Both the position numbers and the translations under genes were made by a program. A stretch of DNA of 41,743 nt from Bordetella parapertussis (lineage in GTDB: Bacteria; Pseudomonadota; Gammaproteobacteria; Burkholderiales; SG8-39): positions 1-41,743 of the forward strand of contig CAMDFL010000017.1 in the NCBI GenBank assembly GCA_945897475.1. Reading direction: 5' to 3'. The notes under the pieces are model-generated. The model saw only the letters and a program-made list of their open reading frames with translations. It did no database searches and had not been told where the DNA came from. This document shows positions 18,478 to 26,324 of the stretch, one piece after another; the first letter of the stretch is position 1; each line of letters starts with the position of its first letter.

Positions 18478-19395
18478 CTATTGCCGTGCGGCCCCAGCCG
18501 CGGCCTCCGCACCGGCCTTGCCGGACTCGCGTCCAGCTTGTGGGGGGGGGTACTGGATAAAACTCTGCGCGGGTCGTTCGGCTTTGGGCGGGGGAGGCGC
18601 CGCGGCAGCCGCCACCGGCACGACGGATCGAGGCGCGCTGGCGGCAGCAGTCAGCTTCGCCAGACTGGCCTGAATCGAGCTCACCTGCTCGGTCAATTTC
18701 GCCAGTGCGCGCGATTGCGCCTGCAACTCCTTAGTCTGCATCGAGCTCACCTGCTCGGCCAACTTCGCCAGTGCGCGCGATTGCGCCTGCAACTCCTGAG
18801 CACGTGGATCGGTGGCGGCCGGTTTCGCCGATTTTGCTGCCTGCTCGGCGACCGCCTTGCGAATCTCGTTCAGGTTGGCATCGACTTGGGGCAGAAACTT
18901 CTCGATCGCGTTTGACCGGTCATCCTGCTGTAGCTTGAATTTTTCAAGTTCGGCTCCAATTTCTTTCAGGCTATTGACGCCAGCGTTGAGTTGCACGATG
19001 CGCTTGCCCACAGCGAGCACTGCAGTATCGGTCGCCCCAAGACGGTCCTGCAATTTCAGCGCCATCACGGTGAACATCACCACCGCCATCAGCATCAGAA
19101 AGCCGGTGGTGCCAAGAACGATCACCGCGTGCATGCGCGCTTTCCCCGCCTGCAATTGCGCCGTATGCGTGGCGTCGCGCAATTCGTTGACCGCATCAAT
19201 CAGGTGCTCGGTGGAGTCGGCTGCAATCGCGGCGCTTTTGTTGGCGACATCACTGGCGTCGAGGACGCGGTTAACCACCGTGCTAAAACTGGTTTCCGTG
19301 ACCGCTTCCATCATTTCATCGTCCGTGCCAAGTAAATCCTCGACAACGCCCGGTTCTTTATCGACAGCGCCCTGCTCTGTAGTGGATTCGCTCAT
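18478..19395 (-). CDS. Membrane-anchored coiled-coil protein of unknown function
   Basis: A 305-aa protein I do not recognise. It has an acidic cytoplasmic N-terminus (residues 1-88), one membrane helix (~89-112, VIVLGTTGFLMLMAVVMFTV) and a long helical coiled-coil-like region (~120-250). The Ala/Pro-rich tail (~250-305) contains a PPPP run. The coiled region includes a 22-residue segment duplicated in tandem (201-222 and 223-244; ELQAQSRALAKL). It overlaps the upstream gene by 4 bp (ATGA), so the two are coupled. The topology (short N-tail, one helix, periplasmic or cytoplasmic coiled coil) suggests a scaffold or tether. Its neighbours, a CheZ-motif protein and a CheY remnant, suggest a chemosensory link. 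Confidence 0.65.
   Translation of the reverse strand: MSESTTEQGAVDKEPGVVEDLLGTDDEMMEAVTETSFSTVVNRVLDASDVANKSAAIAADSTEHLIDAVNELRDATHTAQLQAGKARMHAVIVLGTTGFLMLMAVVMFTVMALKLQDRLGATDTAVLAVGKRIVQLNAGVNSLKEIGAELEKFKLQQDDRSNAIEKFLPQVDANLNEIRKAVAEQAAKSAKPAATDPRAQELQAQSRALAKLAEQVSSMQTKELQAQSRALAKLTEQVSSIQASLAKLTAAASAPRSVVPVAAAAAPPPPKAERPAQSFIQYPPPQAGRESGKAGAEAAAGAARQ
18664..18795 (-). repeat. 66-bp in-frame tandem duplication within the coiled-coil gene
   Basis: Two adjacent 66-bp copies encode residues 201-222 and 223-244, differing at a few positions (for example AEQVSSMQ against TEQVSSIQ). The copy length keeps frame and heptad periodicity approximately. Confidence 0.75.
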
Positions 19396-20264
19396 TTGCG
19401 CACGGTCTTTACCATCTCGGCATACTTGGCGGTCAGCGCGGCGACCTTGTCTTTAATACGCGCGGATTCGAGCTCGACCTCGTTCATGCGGGCCTCGACC
19501 TTGGCGCTGATTGTGATGATCATTCCGTTATTGAGCGCCGCAGCTCTGGCCTGCGCCGCGGTTTGCACCGCGGGCGACTGTGGTGCAGGTGCCACGCCAC
19601 TTTGCAGATTTACCGCGTCCGGCTCAACGCTGCGGCGGGCGACATCTTCAACGGAGCGAGCGCTGCTTGGCTCGCTGTGCTCGGCGGCTTGCCCGCTCTG
19701 GGTGGTGATTGGCGTGTCAACGCGGGCATCCCAGCTGAGCGGCGTTGACTGCTGCTGCGTGGTGTGCGCCTCGGGCTGCACGCGGTTTTGCCCGCTGTTG
19801 TCGGCTTCGACGCGTAGCGGTTCGGCGTAGGCAGCGCTGCTGTCCGTGGTTTGAATATTTTCGTCGTCCCCGGCGGCTGCGATGCGCAAATTCGCTGCCG
19901 CGACGGACGGTGCATGCATAGGCTGCGACGTTTGCGGCGTTGCGGCGGGGCGCACCGGCTGAGGTGTCTGCACTGTCTGCGTCATTGCGGTCGCCGGCCC
20001 GGCGACGTGCGCCCTGACCTGAGCACCCGCCTGCGCGGCTAAGGTCTGCGCAGGTGGCGTGGCGCTTGAATCCGCCGCATTCAGGAGCGTCGGGTCAGCC
20101 GGCCCGGGCGCGTTCTGAGGGGGAATACTCACGCGTTCCTGTGTCGCGTTTTCGCTATCGTCGTTAAGAAAGTTCGATTTGCGCGTGGCTTTCCCGGTGG
20201 CTTCGGAGAAAGATACCTGGTGCGGCGCTGAATTTTTAATGACGATGGGTTCTTGCTTACTCAT
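19392..20264 (-). CDS. Low-complexity, probably disordered protein of unknown function
   Basis: A 290-aa protein rich in Ala, Pro, Gln, Ser and Thr, with no domain I recognise. After a short N-terminus (MSKQEPIVIKNSAPHQVSF) most of the chain to residue ~230 looks disordered. The C-terminal ~60 residues (from NNGMIITISAKVEARMNE) are charged and helical, ending KYAEMVKTVRK. The ATG at 20264 was chosen over an upstream in-frame start at 20360, which adds a basic segment crossing a poorly conserved region. The 4-bp overlap with the next gene marks it as the first gene of a four-gene unit. No transport signal is seen. Confidence 0.6.
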   Translation of the reverse strand: MSKQEPIVIKNSAPHQVSFSEATGKATRKSNFLNDDSENATQERVSIPPQNAPGPADPTLLNAADSSATPPAQTLAAQAGAQVRAHVAGPATAMTQTVQTPQPVRPAATPQTSQPMHAPSVAAANLRIAAAGDDENIQTTDSSAAYAEPLRVEADNSGQNRVQPEAHTTQQQSTPLSWDARVDTPITTQSGQAAEHSEPSSARSVEDVARRSVEPDAVNLQSGVAPAPQSPAVQTAAQARAAALNNGMIITISAKVEARMNEVELESARIKDKVAALTAKYAEMVKTVRK

Positions 20265-20473
20265 GGCGCACGATTTTCCGCTGAAATTAAGGCTAAGGGA
20301 CGACGAAATTCTTGAGAGCGGTTTGCAAAGACGCCCCTGAGGCGGTATTGCTGGCAACATGGTACCGAAAATCCGCGAACCCCACCACCGCCTTTTAGCT
20401 TGAGTTCACGCCTTCGAGCAGCTTCTGTTCTCGGCTTAGCAGGCCATGCGCACCAAGCGGCTTGTCCAACTTG

Positions 20474-20501
20474 GAGTCCCTCCCAAAAAAAAGGGGGACT
20501 C
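20474..20501. other. Hairpin with A-rich loop
   Basis: GAGTCCC pairs with GGGACTC, extended by two weaker pairs, around a loop containing eight A residues. It lies immediately beside the terminator at 20509-20535 between coaE-zapD and the accessory operon. Confidence 0.5.
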
Positions 20502-20508
20502 TGCCTAA

Positions 20509-20535
20509 AAAAGCAGGACAGCTTGTCCTGCTTTT
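20509..20535. terminator. Bidirectional intrinsic terminator
   Basis: A 12-bp perfect stem (AAAAGCAGGACA / TGTCCTGCTTTT) with a 3-nt loop is flanked by runs of A on the left and T on the right. On the minus strand it would end transcripts from coaE-zapD before the next minus-strand operon begins at 20264. Confidence 0.75.
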
Positions 20536-20748
20536 CTTGCATGGGATGCCTTTTATCGAGTGCGTCAGCTTATTTTCGACAGCGGAGAATTCCTGCCAGA
20601 CAAGCACGGCCGGAATCATCGTCTGGATCACAGCAGTTTGAGCGGCTTCCATCTCGACCTTATTCCCTACGGCCCGTTGGGCGGCGAAGAGGCAAAAACT
20701 GCAAGGCCGCCGACACACGATACGGTCATGAATGTCATTGGTTTTTAG
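20521..20748 (+). pseudogene. Fragment resembling an AbiEii-type nucleotidyltransferase
   Basis: An open stretch on the plus strand, without a convincing start, encodes WDAFYRVRQLIFDSGEFLP, then HRLDH, then FHLDLIPYGPLG, then PPTHDTVMNVIGF before a TAG stop. This order (W-x-x-F, HRL, LDLIPFG, WPP, VMNVLGF) is what I recall of nucleotidyltransferase-like proteins of the AbiEii/AbiGii toxin group. The N-terminal catalytic GS...D-x-D part is absent; it is replaced by terminator hairpins. The TAG could be a former glutamine codon, since the next codons read DAG. I regard it as a decayed remnant of a defence or toxin gene. Identity is from memory of the motif pattern and is moderate. Confidence 0.45.
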
Positions 20749-20846
20749 GATGCCGGTGGACACTAAAGATCAGTATAGAAAAAAAGTCTTTGTTTAATAG
20801 GAGCTTGTGGATAGTCAGTGGATGCGTGGGACGGCAAAAGACGTGT

Positions 20847-22292
20847 CTACAGGTTACAGAAGGTCAATTGGAACTCCACATCCTCCTCGACAATTCGAGG
20901 GCGCGGCTCCAAGCCGTATGTCAGGAATCGAATATTCAGGGCATATTTGTTGGCACTGATCTCGGGAATGCATTGCATGTTCCGGAGAAGTTTGAGACGT
21001 ACCATTTGAGCGACTTTTCCTCCCAGCATTTGCGAATATGCACCATGCTGAGCAATCAGCTTAGAGGCCTTGCCGCCCTCGCGCAGTAGACGCAGCACGA
21101 TGGCGCCGCCATCGCGAATCGGCAAAAGCGGATTGATCCAGCCGTGCAGATCCTCAAGCCTTGATTGGGTGTCTCGATGCATCCAGAAGTGATAGGAAGG
21201 CAGGTCGAATTCGCATGCGCCGCCGGGTATGGTGGTACGCTGTTTGATGCTCATCAACCATTCATTCTCGCGCAGGTGCTGACCAATCTTGCCGGTCATG
21301 GCGAACATCGCACGACTGCATAGTTCGATTTCGGCAAGCACGTGATTGAGTGCGTCCTCGGCGATCTCGGGATTTCCGCGAAACAAGGACAGTGCCTGCT
21401 TCTGGCGTTCCAGTTCCTGCAGCAAATCCGATTTCAGGTCTGCCCTGCCGGCGACTTCCAGGATTTCGAACATGGTCAATAGCACCATGTGATGATCGAG
21501 GCGATCGCCGCGTGCGAGGAAATGGCGAACGCGCTCGAAAATATTTTCAAGCCTCAGTAAAGTGCGTACGCGTTCATTCAGCGGGTACTCGTAGTTGATC
21601 ACCGATGCGTCCACGTGATGAGAGTCTGCCGATTCTCGCCTATTCACTGGTGCGCTGGATAGCCCCGCGGATGGCGCAAGGCCGGATACTTTCTTGCTGG
21701 ATTGGAGCAGATACCGCCGATGCATCAATTCGACCTTGGCCTCCATCTCATCCAGACTGCCTTCGTTGACAAGCACATCGTCAGCGCTGGAAAGTCGGGC
21801 GCGGCGGCTTGCCTGTGTCGCCATGATGTCGCGAGTCTCGGATTGGTCCAGACCGCCGCGGGCGAGGACCCGCTCTATTTGCAGTGCCTCTTCGCAATCG
21901 ACCACTAAAATGCGATCGAAGCGTTCGTGGCCCATGCCGGTTTCGACCAGAAGCGGCACGACATGAATAACATAGGGACCGGTCGCGATCGCGATCTGCC
22001 TCGAGCTTTCTGTGCTTATCAACGGATGCAAAATGGCCTCAAGCCGCGCTTTGGCTGTGGCGTCCGAAAACACTAGTTCCCGCATGCGGGTGCGATCCAT
22101 GGCGCCGTCTGGCAAGATCATTGCCTGGCCAAAGTTATCGCAGATGGCGGCAATCGCTGCACCCCCGGGAGCGCTTAGCGCATGGGCAATCAGATCGCTA
22201 TCGACGATGCTAGCCCCTCGCTTTTCGAAAGCACGCGCGACCGCACTCTTACCGCTGCCGATACCACCGGTCAGGCCGATTACATAGGACAT
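20847..22292 (-). CDS. CoaE-ZapD fusion: dephospho-CoA kinase joined to Z-ring-associated protein D
   Basis: A single 481-aa reading frame. Residues 1-198 are CoaE, which phosphorylates dephospho-CoA in the last step of coenzyme A synthesis. The P-loop is GLTGGIGSGKSAVA (6-19) and DSDLIAHAL follows. Residues ~199-230 are a polar linker. Residues 231-481 are ZapD (DUF1342), which bundles FtsZ filaments by binding their C-terminal tail; it shows NYEYPLNERVRTLLRLEN, IPGGACEFDLPSYHFWMH and the end EDVEFQLTFC. These are normally two neighbouring genes. A GTG at 21600-21602 starts exactly where ZapD similarity begins, with a weak ribosome-binding site, so separate ZapD synthesis is possible. yacG, usually next, was not found. 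The start codon lies in a 23-bp tandem repeat. Confidence 0.9.
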   Translation of the reverse strand: MSYVIGLTGGIGSGKSAVARAFEKRGASIVDSDLIAHALSAPGGAAIAAICDNFGQAMILPDGAMDRTRMRELVFSDATAKARLEAILHPLISTESSRQIAIATGPYVIHVVPLLVETGMGHERFDRILVVDCEEALQIERVLARGGLDQSETRDIMATQASRRARLSSADDVLVNEGSLDEMEAKVELMHRRYLLQSSKKVSGLAPSAGLSSAPVNRRESADSHHVDASVINYEYPLNERVRTLLRLENIFERVRHFLARGDRLDHHMVLLTMFEILEVAGRADLKSDLLQELERQKQALSLFRGNPEIAEDALNHVLAEIELCSRAMFAMTGKIGQHLRENEWLMSIKQRTTIPGGACEFDLPSYHFWMHRDTQSRLEDLHGWINPLLPIRDGGAIVLRLLREGGKASKLIAQHGAYSQMLGGKVAQMVRLKLLRNMQCIPEISANKYALNIRFLTYGLEPRPRIVEEDVEFQLTFCNL

Positions 22293-22380
22293 TTCAAGCC
22301 GATCATTGAGACGATTTCAAGCCGGTCATAGAGACCATTTCAAGCTAATCATGGAGATCATTTCAGGTCGATCTTTGGAG
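22289..22380 (-). repeat. 23-bp tandem repeat (4 units) reaching into the coaE-zapD start codon
   Basis: Four 23-bp units start at 22289, 22312, 22335 and 22358, with a partial fifth after 22380. On the gene strand each unit ends like GGCTTGAAATG or a variant, and in the first unit this ATG (22292) is the coaE start. The 113-bp gap to pilD is almost entirely repeat. Confidence 0.8.
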
Positions 22381-22405
22381 TATTTCATTGCAATCTAGGC
22401 GACCA

Positions 22406-23269
22406 TCAATAAATAAGTTTCAGATATTCGTTGGTCAACGGGGCGCCCCACAGCAGGGCTACCGCACCGGCACCTGCAAGATAAGGGCCAAAGGGGATGG
22501 GAACTTCACGGCCGCGGTGAGCCAGTACGATCAGCAGGATACCCACGATCGCTCCGATAACCGAGGAGGCCAGAATCACCAGAGGCAGCATCTTCCAGCC
22601 GGCCCAGGCGCCAATTGCCGCCAACAACTTGAAATCGCCGTATCCCATACCTTCTTTGCCGGTTGCAAGCTTAAACGTCCAAAACACAATCCAAAGCGAC
22701 AGGTAGCCGGCCACCGCACCTATCACCGCCGACTGCAGATCGGTAAATGTGCCGGCAAGATTGACAAGCAGGCCCAGCCAAAGCAGTGGCAGGGTTATTG
22801 AATCGGGCAACAGTTGGGTGTCGAAATCGATAAAACAGGCGGCGATCAGGGCGCAAAGGAATATCGCGGCGCCAAGGCCGGCCAAAGTCGCACCAAATCG
22901 CGCGGCGCAGTATGCAAGCGCTACGCCGGTGAGCAGTTCCACCAGCGGATATCGCACGCTGATTCGTGTTTGGCAGGCCGAGCATTTGCCTTTGAGCCAT
23001 GCCCAGGAAAGTACCGGAATATTTTCCAGGACGGTAATGCCGTGGCCGCAACTGGGACAACGCGAGCGCGGAAAAGCCAAGCCAAGGGGCTCCGCGACCG
23101 GAATCGGCTCGCCACGTAATTCGGCACATTGCGCGACCCAATCGCGCTCCATCATCAGTGGGAGTCGGTGAATGACGACGTTCAGAAACGAGCCTATCGC
23201 CAGGCCCACTACAAGCCCCAGCCAGGGCAGCACATGGGGTGAGGAGAAAAATAGCGCCGCGTCGGACAC
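22406..23269 (-). CDS. pilD: PilD, prepilin peptidase / N-methyltransferase
   Basis: Inner-membrane aspartic protease that removes type IV prepilin leader peptides and N-methylates the new N-terminus. The 287-aa product has the cytoplasmic zinc motif CPSCG (71-75) with CSAC (96-99). The catalytic aspartates are Asp148 in CFIDFDTQLLPD and Asp212 in GMGYGDFKLLAAIGAWAGW. About eight hydrophobic segments are seen. The GTG start lies 11 bp after the pilC stop. The order pilC-pilD-coaE-zapD is standard for betaproteobacteria. Confidence 0.93.
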   Translation of the reverse strand: MSDAALFFSSPHVLPWLGLVVGLAIGSFLNVVIHRLPLMMERDWVAQCAELRGEPIPVAEPLGLAFPRSRCPSCGHGITVLENIPVLSWAWLKGKCSACQTRISVRYPLVELLTGVALAYCAARFGATLAGLGAAIFLCALIAACFIDFDTQLLPDSITLPLLWLGLLVNLAGTFTDLQSAVIGAVAGYLSLWIVFWTFKLATGKEGMGYGDFKLLAAIGAWAGWKMLPLVILASSVIGAIVGILLIVLAHRGREVPIPFGPYLAGAGAVALLWGAPLTNEYLKLIY

Positions 23270-23280
23270 GGCGCGCGCGG

Positions 23281-24504
23281 TCAGACCGCTTGGCCTAGTT
23301 TGAAGATCGGCAGATACATTGCGATTACCATGCCGCCGATGAGCGAACCCAGCACCACCATGATTACCGGCTCCATCAAGCTGGAGAGTGCTTCTACCGC
23401 ATCGTCGACTTCAGCCTCGAAAAAGTCTGCCACCTTGCCCAGCATACTGTCCAGGGCGCCCGACTCTTCGCCGATCGACACCATCTGGATCACCATGTTG
23501 GGGAAGATCTGGGTGTTTTGCATGGAAACGGTCAGGCTCGATCCGGTGGAGACCTCATTTTGAATTTGTTTGGTGGCCATGCCATAGACATAGTTGCCGC
23601 AAGCGCCTGCCACCGAATCCAGTGCGTCCACCAGGGGCACGCCGGCGGCGAACATGGTCGAGAGCGTGCGCGTCCAGCGCGCGATCGTGGAAATGCGCAC
23701 CAAGTGCCCGAACACCGGCATTCTCAGCATGAGTTTATCCATGAAAATCTGCACGGGAATCGAACGTTTCCAGGCATACAGAAATCCATAAACCCCACCC
23801 CCAATGCTGCCGATGATGAGGTACCAGAATTTGACGAAGTAATCCGATATTCCCATTACGATAAGAGTCGGCGTTGGCAGATCGGCACCAAAGCTGGTGA
23901 ACACCTGCTTGAAAGCAGGAATCACGAAAATCATGATGACCGCGGTAATGACGAAAGCTACCGCGATAATCGCGATCGGGTAGAACAGCGCAGCCTTGAT
24001 CTTGGATTTGATCGCCATGGTCTTTTCCTTGTAAGTCGCCAGGCGATCCAGCAGGCTTTCCAAAATACCTGCCTGCTCGCCAGCAGCCACCAGGTTGCAG
24101 AACAAGGCGTCGAAATATAAGGGGTATTTGCGGAATGCCGCGGCCAGTGTGGAACCGGTTTCCACTTCGGTTTTCAGCTCCATCAGCAACCTGCTGACGG
24201 CTGGGTTGGAATGCCCCTTGCCGACGATGTCAAAGGCTTGCAGTAGCGGTACGCCCGCCTTCATCATGGTGGCAAGCTGCCGGGAAAAAAGCGTTACATC
24301 TTTTTCCGAGACCGAGCCGCCACTGCCGGCGCGTTGTTTCTTGACCGTCTTGACCAGTATGCCCTGACGGCGAAGCGTGGCGTTGACCAGGGCCTCGCCA
24401 CCGGCCTTCATCTCGCCTTTGACGGTCTTGCCGGATTTGTCCTTACCTTCCCAGGCAAAGTTGAATTCCTTGACTTTGTCCTTGGCAATTGCCGCGGTGG
24501 CCAT
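23281..24504 (-). CDS. pilC: PilC, type IV pilus inner-membrane platform protein
   Basis: GspF/PilC-family polytopic protein that couples the assembly ATPase to pilus growth. The 407 aa contain two repeated T2SSF domains (around residues 70-195 and 275-395), each with a conserved G-E-x-S/A-G motif (GEQAGILESLL and GEESGALDSML). Membrane helices lie near 170-195, 220-245 and 380-400. The start has AGGAGA eight bases upstream. The assembly ATPase gene pilB, usually directly upstream, is absent; instead there is a 377-bp region with repeats and then a CNNM-family gene. Confidence 0.94.
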   Translation of the reverse strand: MATAAIAKDKVKEFNFAWEGKDKSGKTVKGEMKAGGEALVNATLRRQGILVKTVKKQRAGSGGSVSEKDVTLFSRQLATMMKAGVPLLQAFDIVGKGHSNPAVSRLLMELKTEVETGSTLAAAFRKYPLYFDALFCNLVAAGEQAGILESLLDRLATYKEKTMAIKSKIKAALFYPIAIIAVAFVITAVIMIFVIPAFKQVFTSFGADLPTPTLIVMGISDYFVKFWYLIIGSIGGGVYGFLYAWKRSIPVQIFMDKLMLRMPVFGHLVRISTIARWTRTLSTMFAAGVPLVDALDSVAGACGNYVYGMATKQIQNEVSTGSSLTVSMQNTQIFPNMVIQMVSIGEESGALDSMLGKVADFFEAEVDDAVEALSSLMEPVIMVVLGSLIGGMVIAMYLPIFKLGQAV

Positions 24505-24533
24505 GGTAAATCTCCTAGCACCTTATTAACGGC

Positions 24534-24596
24534 TGATTAGACCGCTCTGATACTTGATTAGACCGCTCTGATACTTGATTAGACCGCTCTGATGCT
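24534..24596 (-). repeat. 21-bp tandem repeat (3 units) upstream of pilC
   Basis: Units at 24534, 24555 and 24576 are 21 bp (TGATTAGACCGCTCTGATAC plus T) and nearly identical, the third with one change. They lie 30-92 bp upstream of the pilC start. On the minus strand they would read in frame as SERSNQV repeats, but no start, ribosome-binding site or homology supports a peptide. Confidence 0.85.
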
Positions 24597-24724
24597 TGTT
24601 GGATGGGTCGAACGATAGTGGGCAGATTGATCGACTCGATACTATCCGCCGGTCTGCGGGCGCACAAGCGCGACACAGGCGTGAAAACGATGTTGATCAA
24701 GATTGATGCATCAGAATAATGCCT

Positions 24725-24755
24725 TTTCCTAAAGCTTTTGTAAAGCTTTAGGAAA
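24725..24755. repeat. Perfect 14-bp hairpin upstream of pilC
   Basis: TTTCCTAAAGCTTT and AAAGCTTTAGGAAA are fully complementary with a 3-nt loop. It lies between the CNNM-family gene and pilC, both on the minus strand. It may be a terminator for the former, though no long T-run follows. Confidence 0.65.
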
Positions 24756-24789
24756 CCTCGCTAAATTTTTGAAGGCTATGAATTAAATT

Positions 24790-24878
24790 GCTTATTCCCC
24801 GCTCACTTGCAGCGCGGACTTGATATCGGGGAATCCAAAGGGGCAGAGCCACCGTGGTCACGGTCGGGGTGAATAGGC
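24790..24878. repeat. Dispersed palindrome-ended element, copy B
   Basis: Second copy of the element at 8585-8663, sharing a 24-bp identical core (24821-24844). The ends form an imperfect inverted repeat (GCTTATTC / GAATAGGC). It ends 4 bp before the stop codon of the CNNM-family gene, in the 3' flank. No coding capacity. The remaining part of 24505-24881 holds only the 21-bp repeats and a hairpin. Confidence 0.6.
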
Positions 24879-24881
24879 GAG

Positions 24882-26219
24882 TCAAGAGACGACTGGCTGT
24901 TCCAGCGCAACGCTTTTGAACAGTCGAACCGTTTTGATGGTGCGGTCCTGGGTTTGCACGATTTCCATTGCGACATTGGCTATCTTGACCGAAACGCCGG
25001 CTTCGGGAATATCCTGTAAATATTCCAGAATCAGGCCATTGAGCGTTTTTGGCCCGTCCAAGGGCAGGCTCAGCGCAAGTTTTCTATTGAGTTCGCGAAG
25101 ACTTGTCGCGCCTTCCAGCAGAACGCTGCCGTCGGCTCCCCAGGAGAAAATTCCGCGACCGGACGGGGTTGTCGTGGTGAATTCACCGACGAATTCCTCG
25201 ATGATGTCCTCCATGGTTACCAGGCCCAAGAGTTCTCCGTATTCGTCAACAACCAACGCAATGCGTTGTTGGGCTTCCTGGAAGTATTGCAGTTGCTCGA
25301 ACACCGGTGTGCCGGCCGGGACGAAGTAAGGCTTGGCAAGCAAAGACTCCAGTCCTTGTGCATCAAGCTCGCCGTGTTGTACCAGGCGCAGCACACGGCG
25401 CAGATGCAGTACGCCAATCACCGTGCCAGGTTCGCCCCGATAAACCGGTAGGCGCGTGTGGTAACTGGTCGCCAGTTGCTCTGCGATAGTTTCGATCGGC
25501 GCCTCTATATCGATGCATTCGATGCGCGCGCGAGGCGTCATCACATCTTCGACCGTAATTGACTCTAGATCGAACAGATTCATCAGAATGCTTTGGTGTT
25601 TTTTGGGCACGATCTGGCTTGATTCCAACACCAAATGTCGCAGTTCTTCCATTGTGAGGCGCTGCGATTGTTCGTTGGATGATGGCTTGAGACGGGTAAT
25701 GAAAAGCAGGGTCGATACGAATAGATTGACAAACCACACCACTGGGTTGAGCAAGCGCAACAGCGGACGTAGGACATAAGCGGCGGGCAAAGCGATACGT
25801 TCCGAATTGGCCGCGGCGATGACTTTCGGTGAAATTTCAGAAAACACCAGAATCAAAAATGTGACGGCCAGGGTGCCTAGGCCGAGGGCGATTTTGTCCT
25901 GGCCGAATAATTCCACCGTAATGACAGACACCAGCACGGCCGCGGCGGCGTTCAGCAAATTATTCATCAGGAGGATCACGCCCAGAAGCTTGTCCGTCTG
26001 GGCAAGAAGCTCGGCGACAATCATGGCGCCGCGGTGCCCCATGCGCACTCTTGCGCGCAAACGGTAACGGTTGAGCGCCATCATGCTGGTCTCCGCCATG
26101 GAGAAAAAGCATGAAAACAGCAGCATTACAGCGAGCAGGCCGAAATGCCACCCTAAGGGAATGTCCTCCAAGGTGTTGGGTCGTTCAGGAAAGATGAGCG
26201 ATAAGTATAGCCCGCCCAC
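24882..26219 (-). CDS. CNNM/DUF21-CBS-CorC_HlyC membrane protein (YfjD-like)
   Basis: Inner-membrane protein of the CNNM/CorB group, linked in other organisms to magnesium or other divalent cation transport. The DUF21 domain occupies residues ~25-200 with about four hydrophobic segments and FFSMAETSMMALNRYRLR. Two CBS domains follow (VEDVMTPRARIECID, and VVDEYGELLGLVTMEDIIEE). A CorC_HlyC domain is at the C-terminus (~360-445). It lies beside a CcsA-like gene and ffh, as in E. coli (yfjD-ypjD-ffh). A GTG start at 26219 gives 445 aa; a TTG at 26171 aligns better with E. coli YfjD, so the first 16 residues are doubtful. The old hemolysin label is not supported by function. Confidence 0.88.
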   Translation of the reverse strand: MGGLYLSLIFPERPNTLEDIPLGWHFGLLAVMLLFSCFFSMAETSMMALNRYRLRARVRMGHRGAMIVAELLAQTDKLLGVILLMNNLLNAAAAVLVSVITVELFGQDKIALGLGTLAVTFLILVFSEISPKVIAAANSERIALPAAYVLRPLLRLLNPVVWFVNLFVSTLLFITRLKPSSNEQSQRLTMEELRHLVLESSQIVPKKHQSILMNLFDLESITVEDVMTPRARIECIDIEAPIETIAEQLATSYHTRLPVYRGEPGTVIGVLHLRRVLRLVQHGELDAQGLESLLAKPYFVPAGTPVFEQLQYFQEAQQRIALVVDEYGELLGLVTMEDIIEEFVGEFTTTTPSGRGIFSWGADGSVLLEGATSLRELNRKLALSLPLDGPKTLNGLILEYLQDIPEAGVSVKIANVAMEIVQTQDRTIKTVRLFKSVALEQPVVS

Positions 26220-26324
26220 AATTATGAAATTTGCGGACTTTTTCGCAAGCGCTCAAAGTGGGTCCCCGGCTCAAGGACCAAGGCCTACGGTTAGCGGCAA
26301 AGGCCAAGGGGGGGAGGAGGGGCT

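Noticed and set aside
20395..20763. YacG candidate (minus-strand frame with clustered cysteines)
   Set aside because: It lacks the CPTCG and FCSxRC pattern and the acidic end of YacG, and overlaps the nucleotidyltransferase remnant read on the other strand.
24515..24700. Small minus-strand peptide with SERSNQV repeats
   Set aside because: It comes from the 21-bp array, has no ribosome-binding site and no homology; more likely non-coding.
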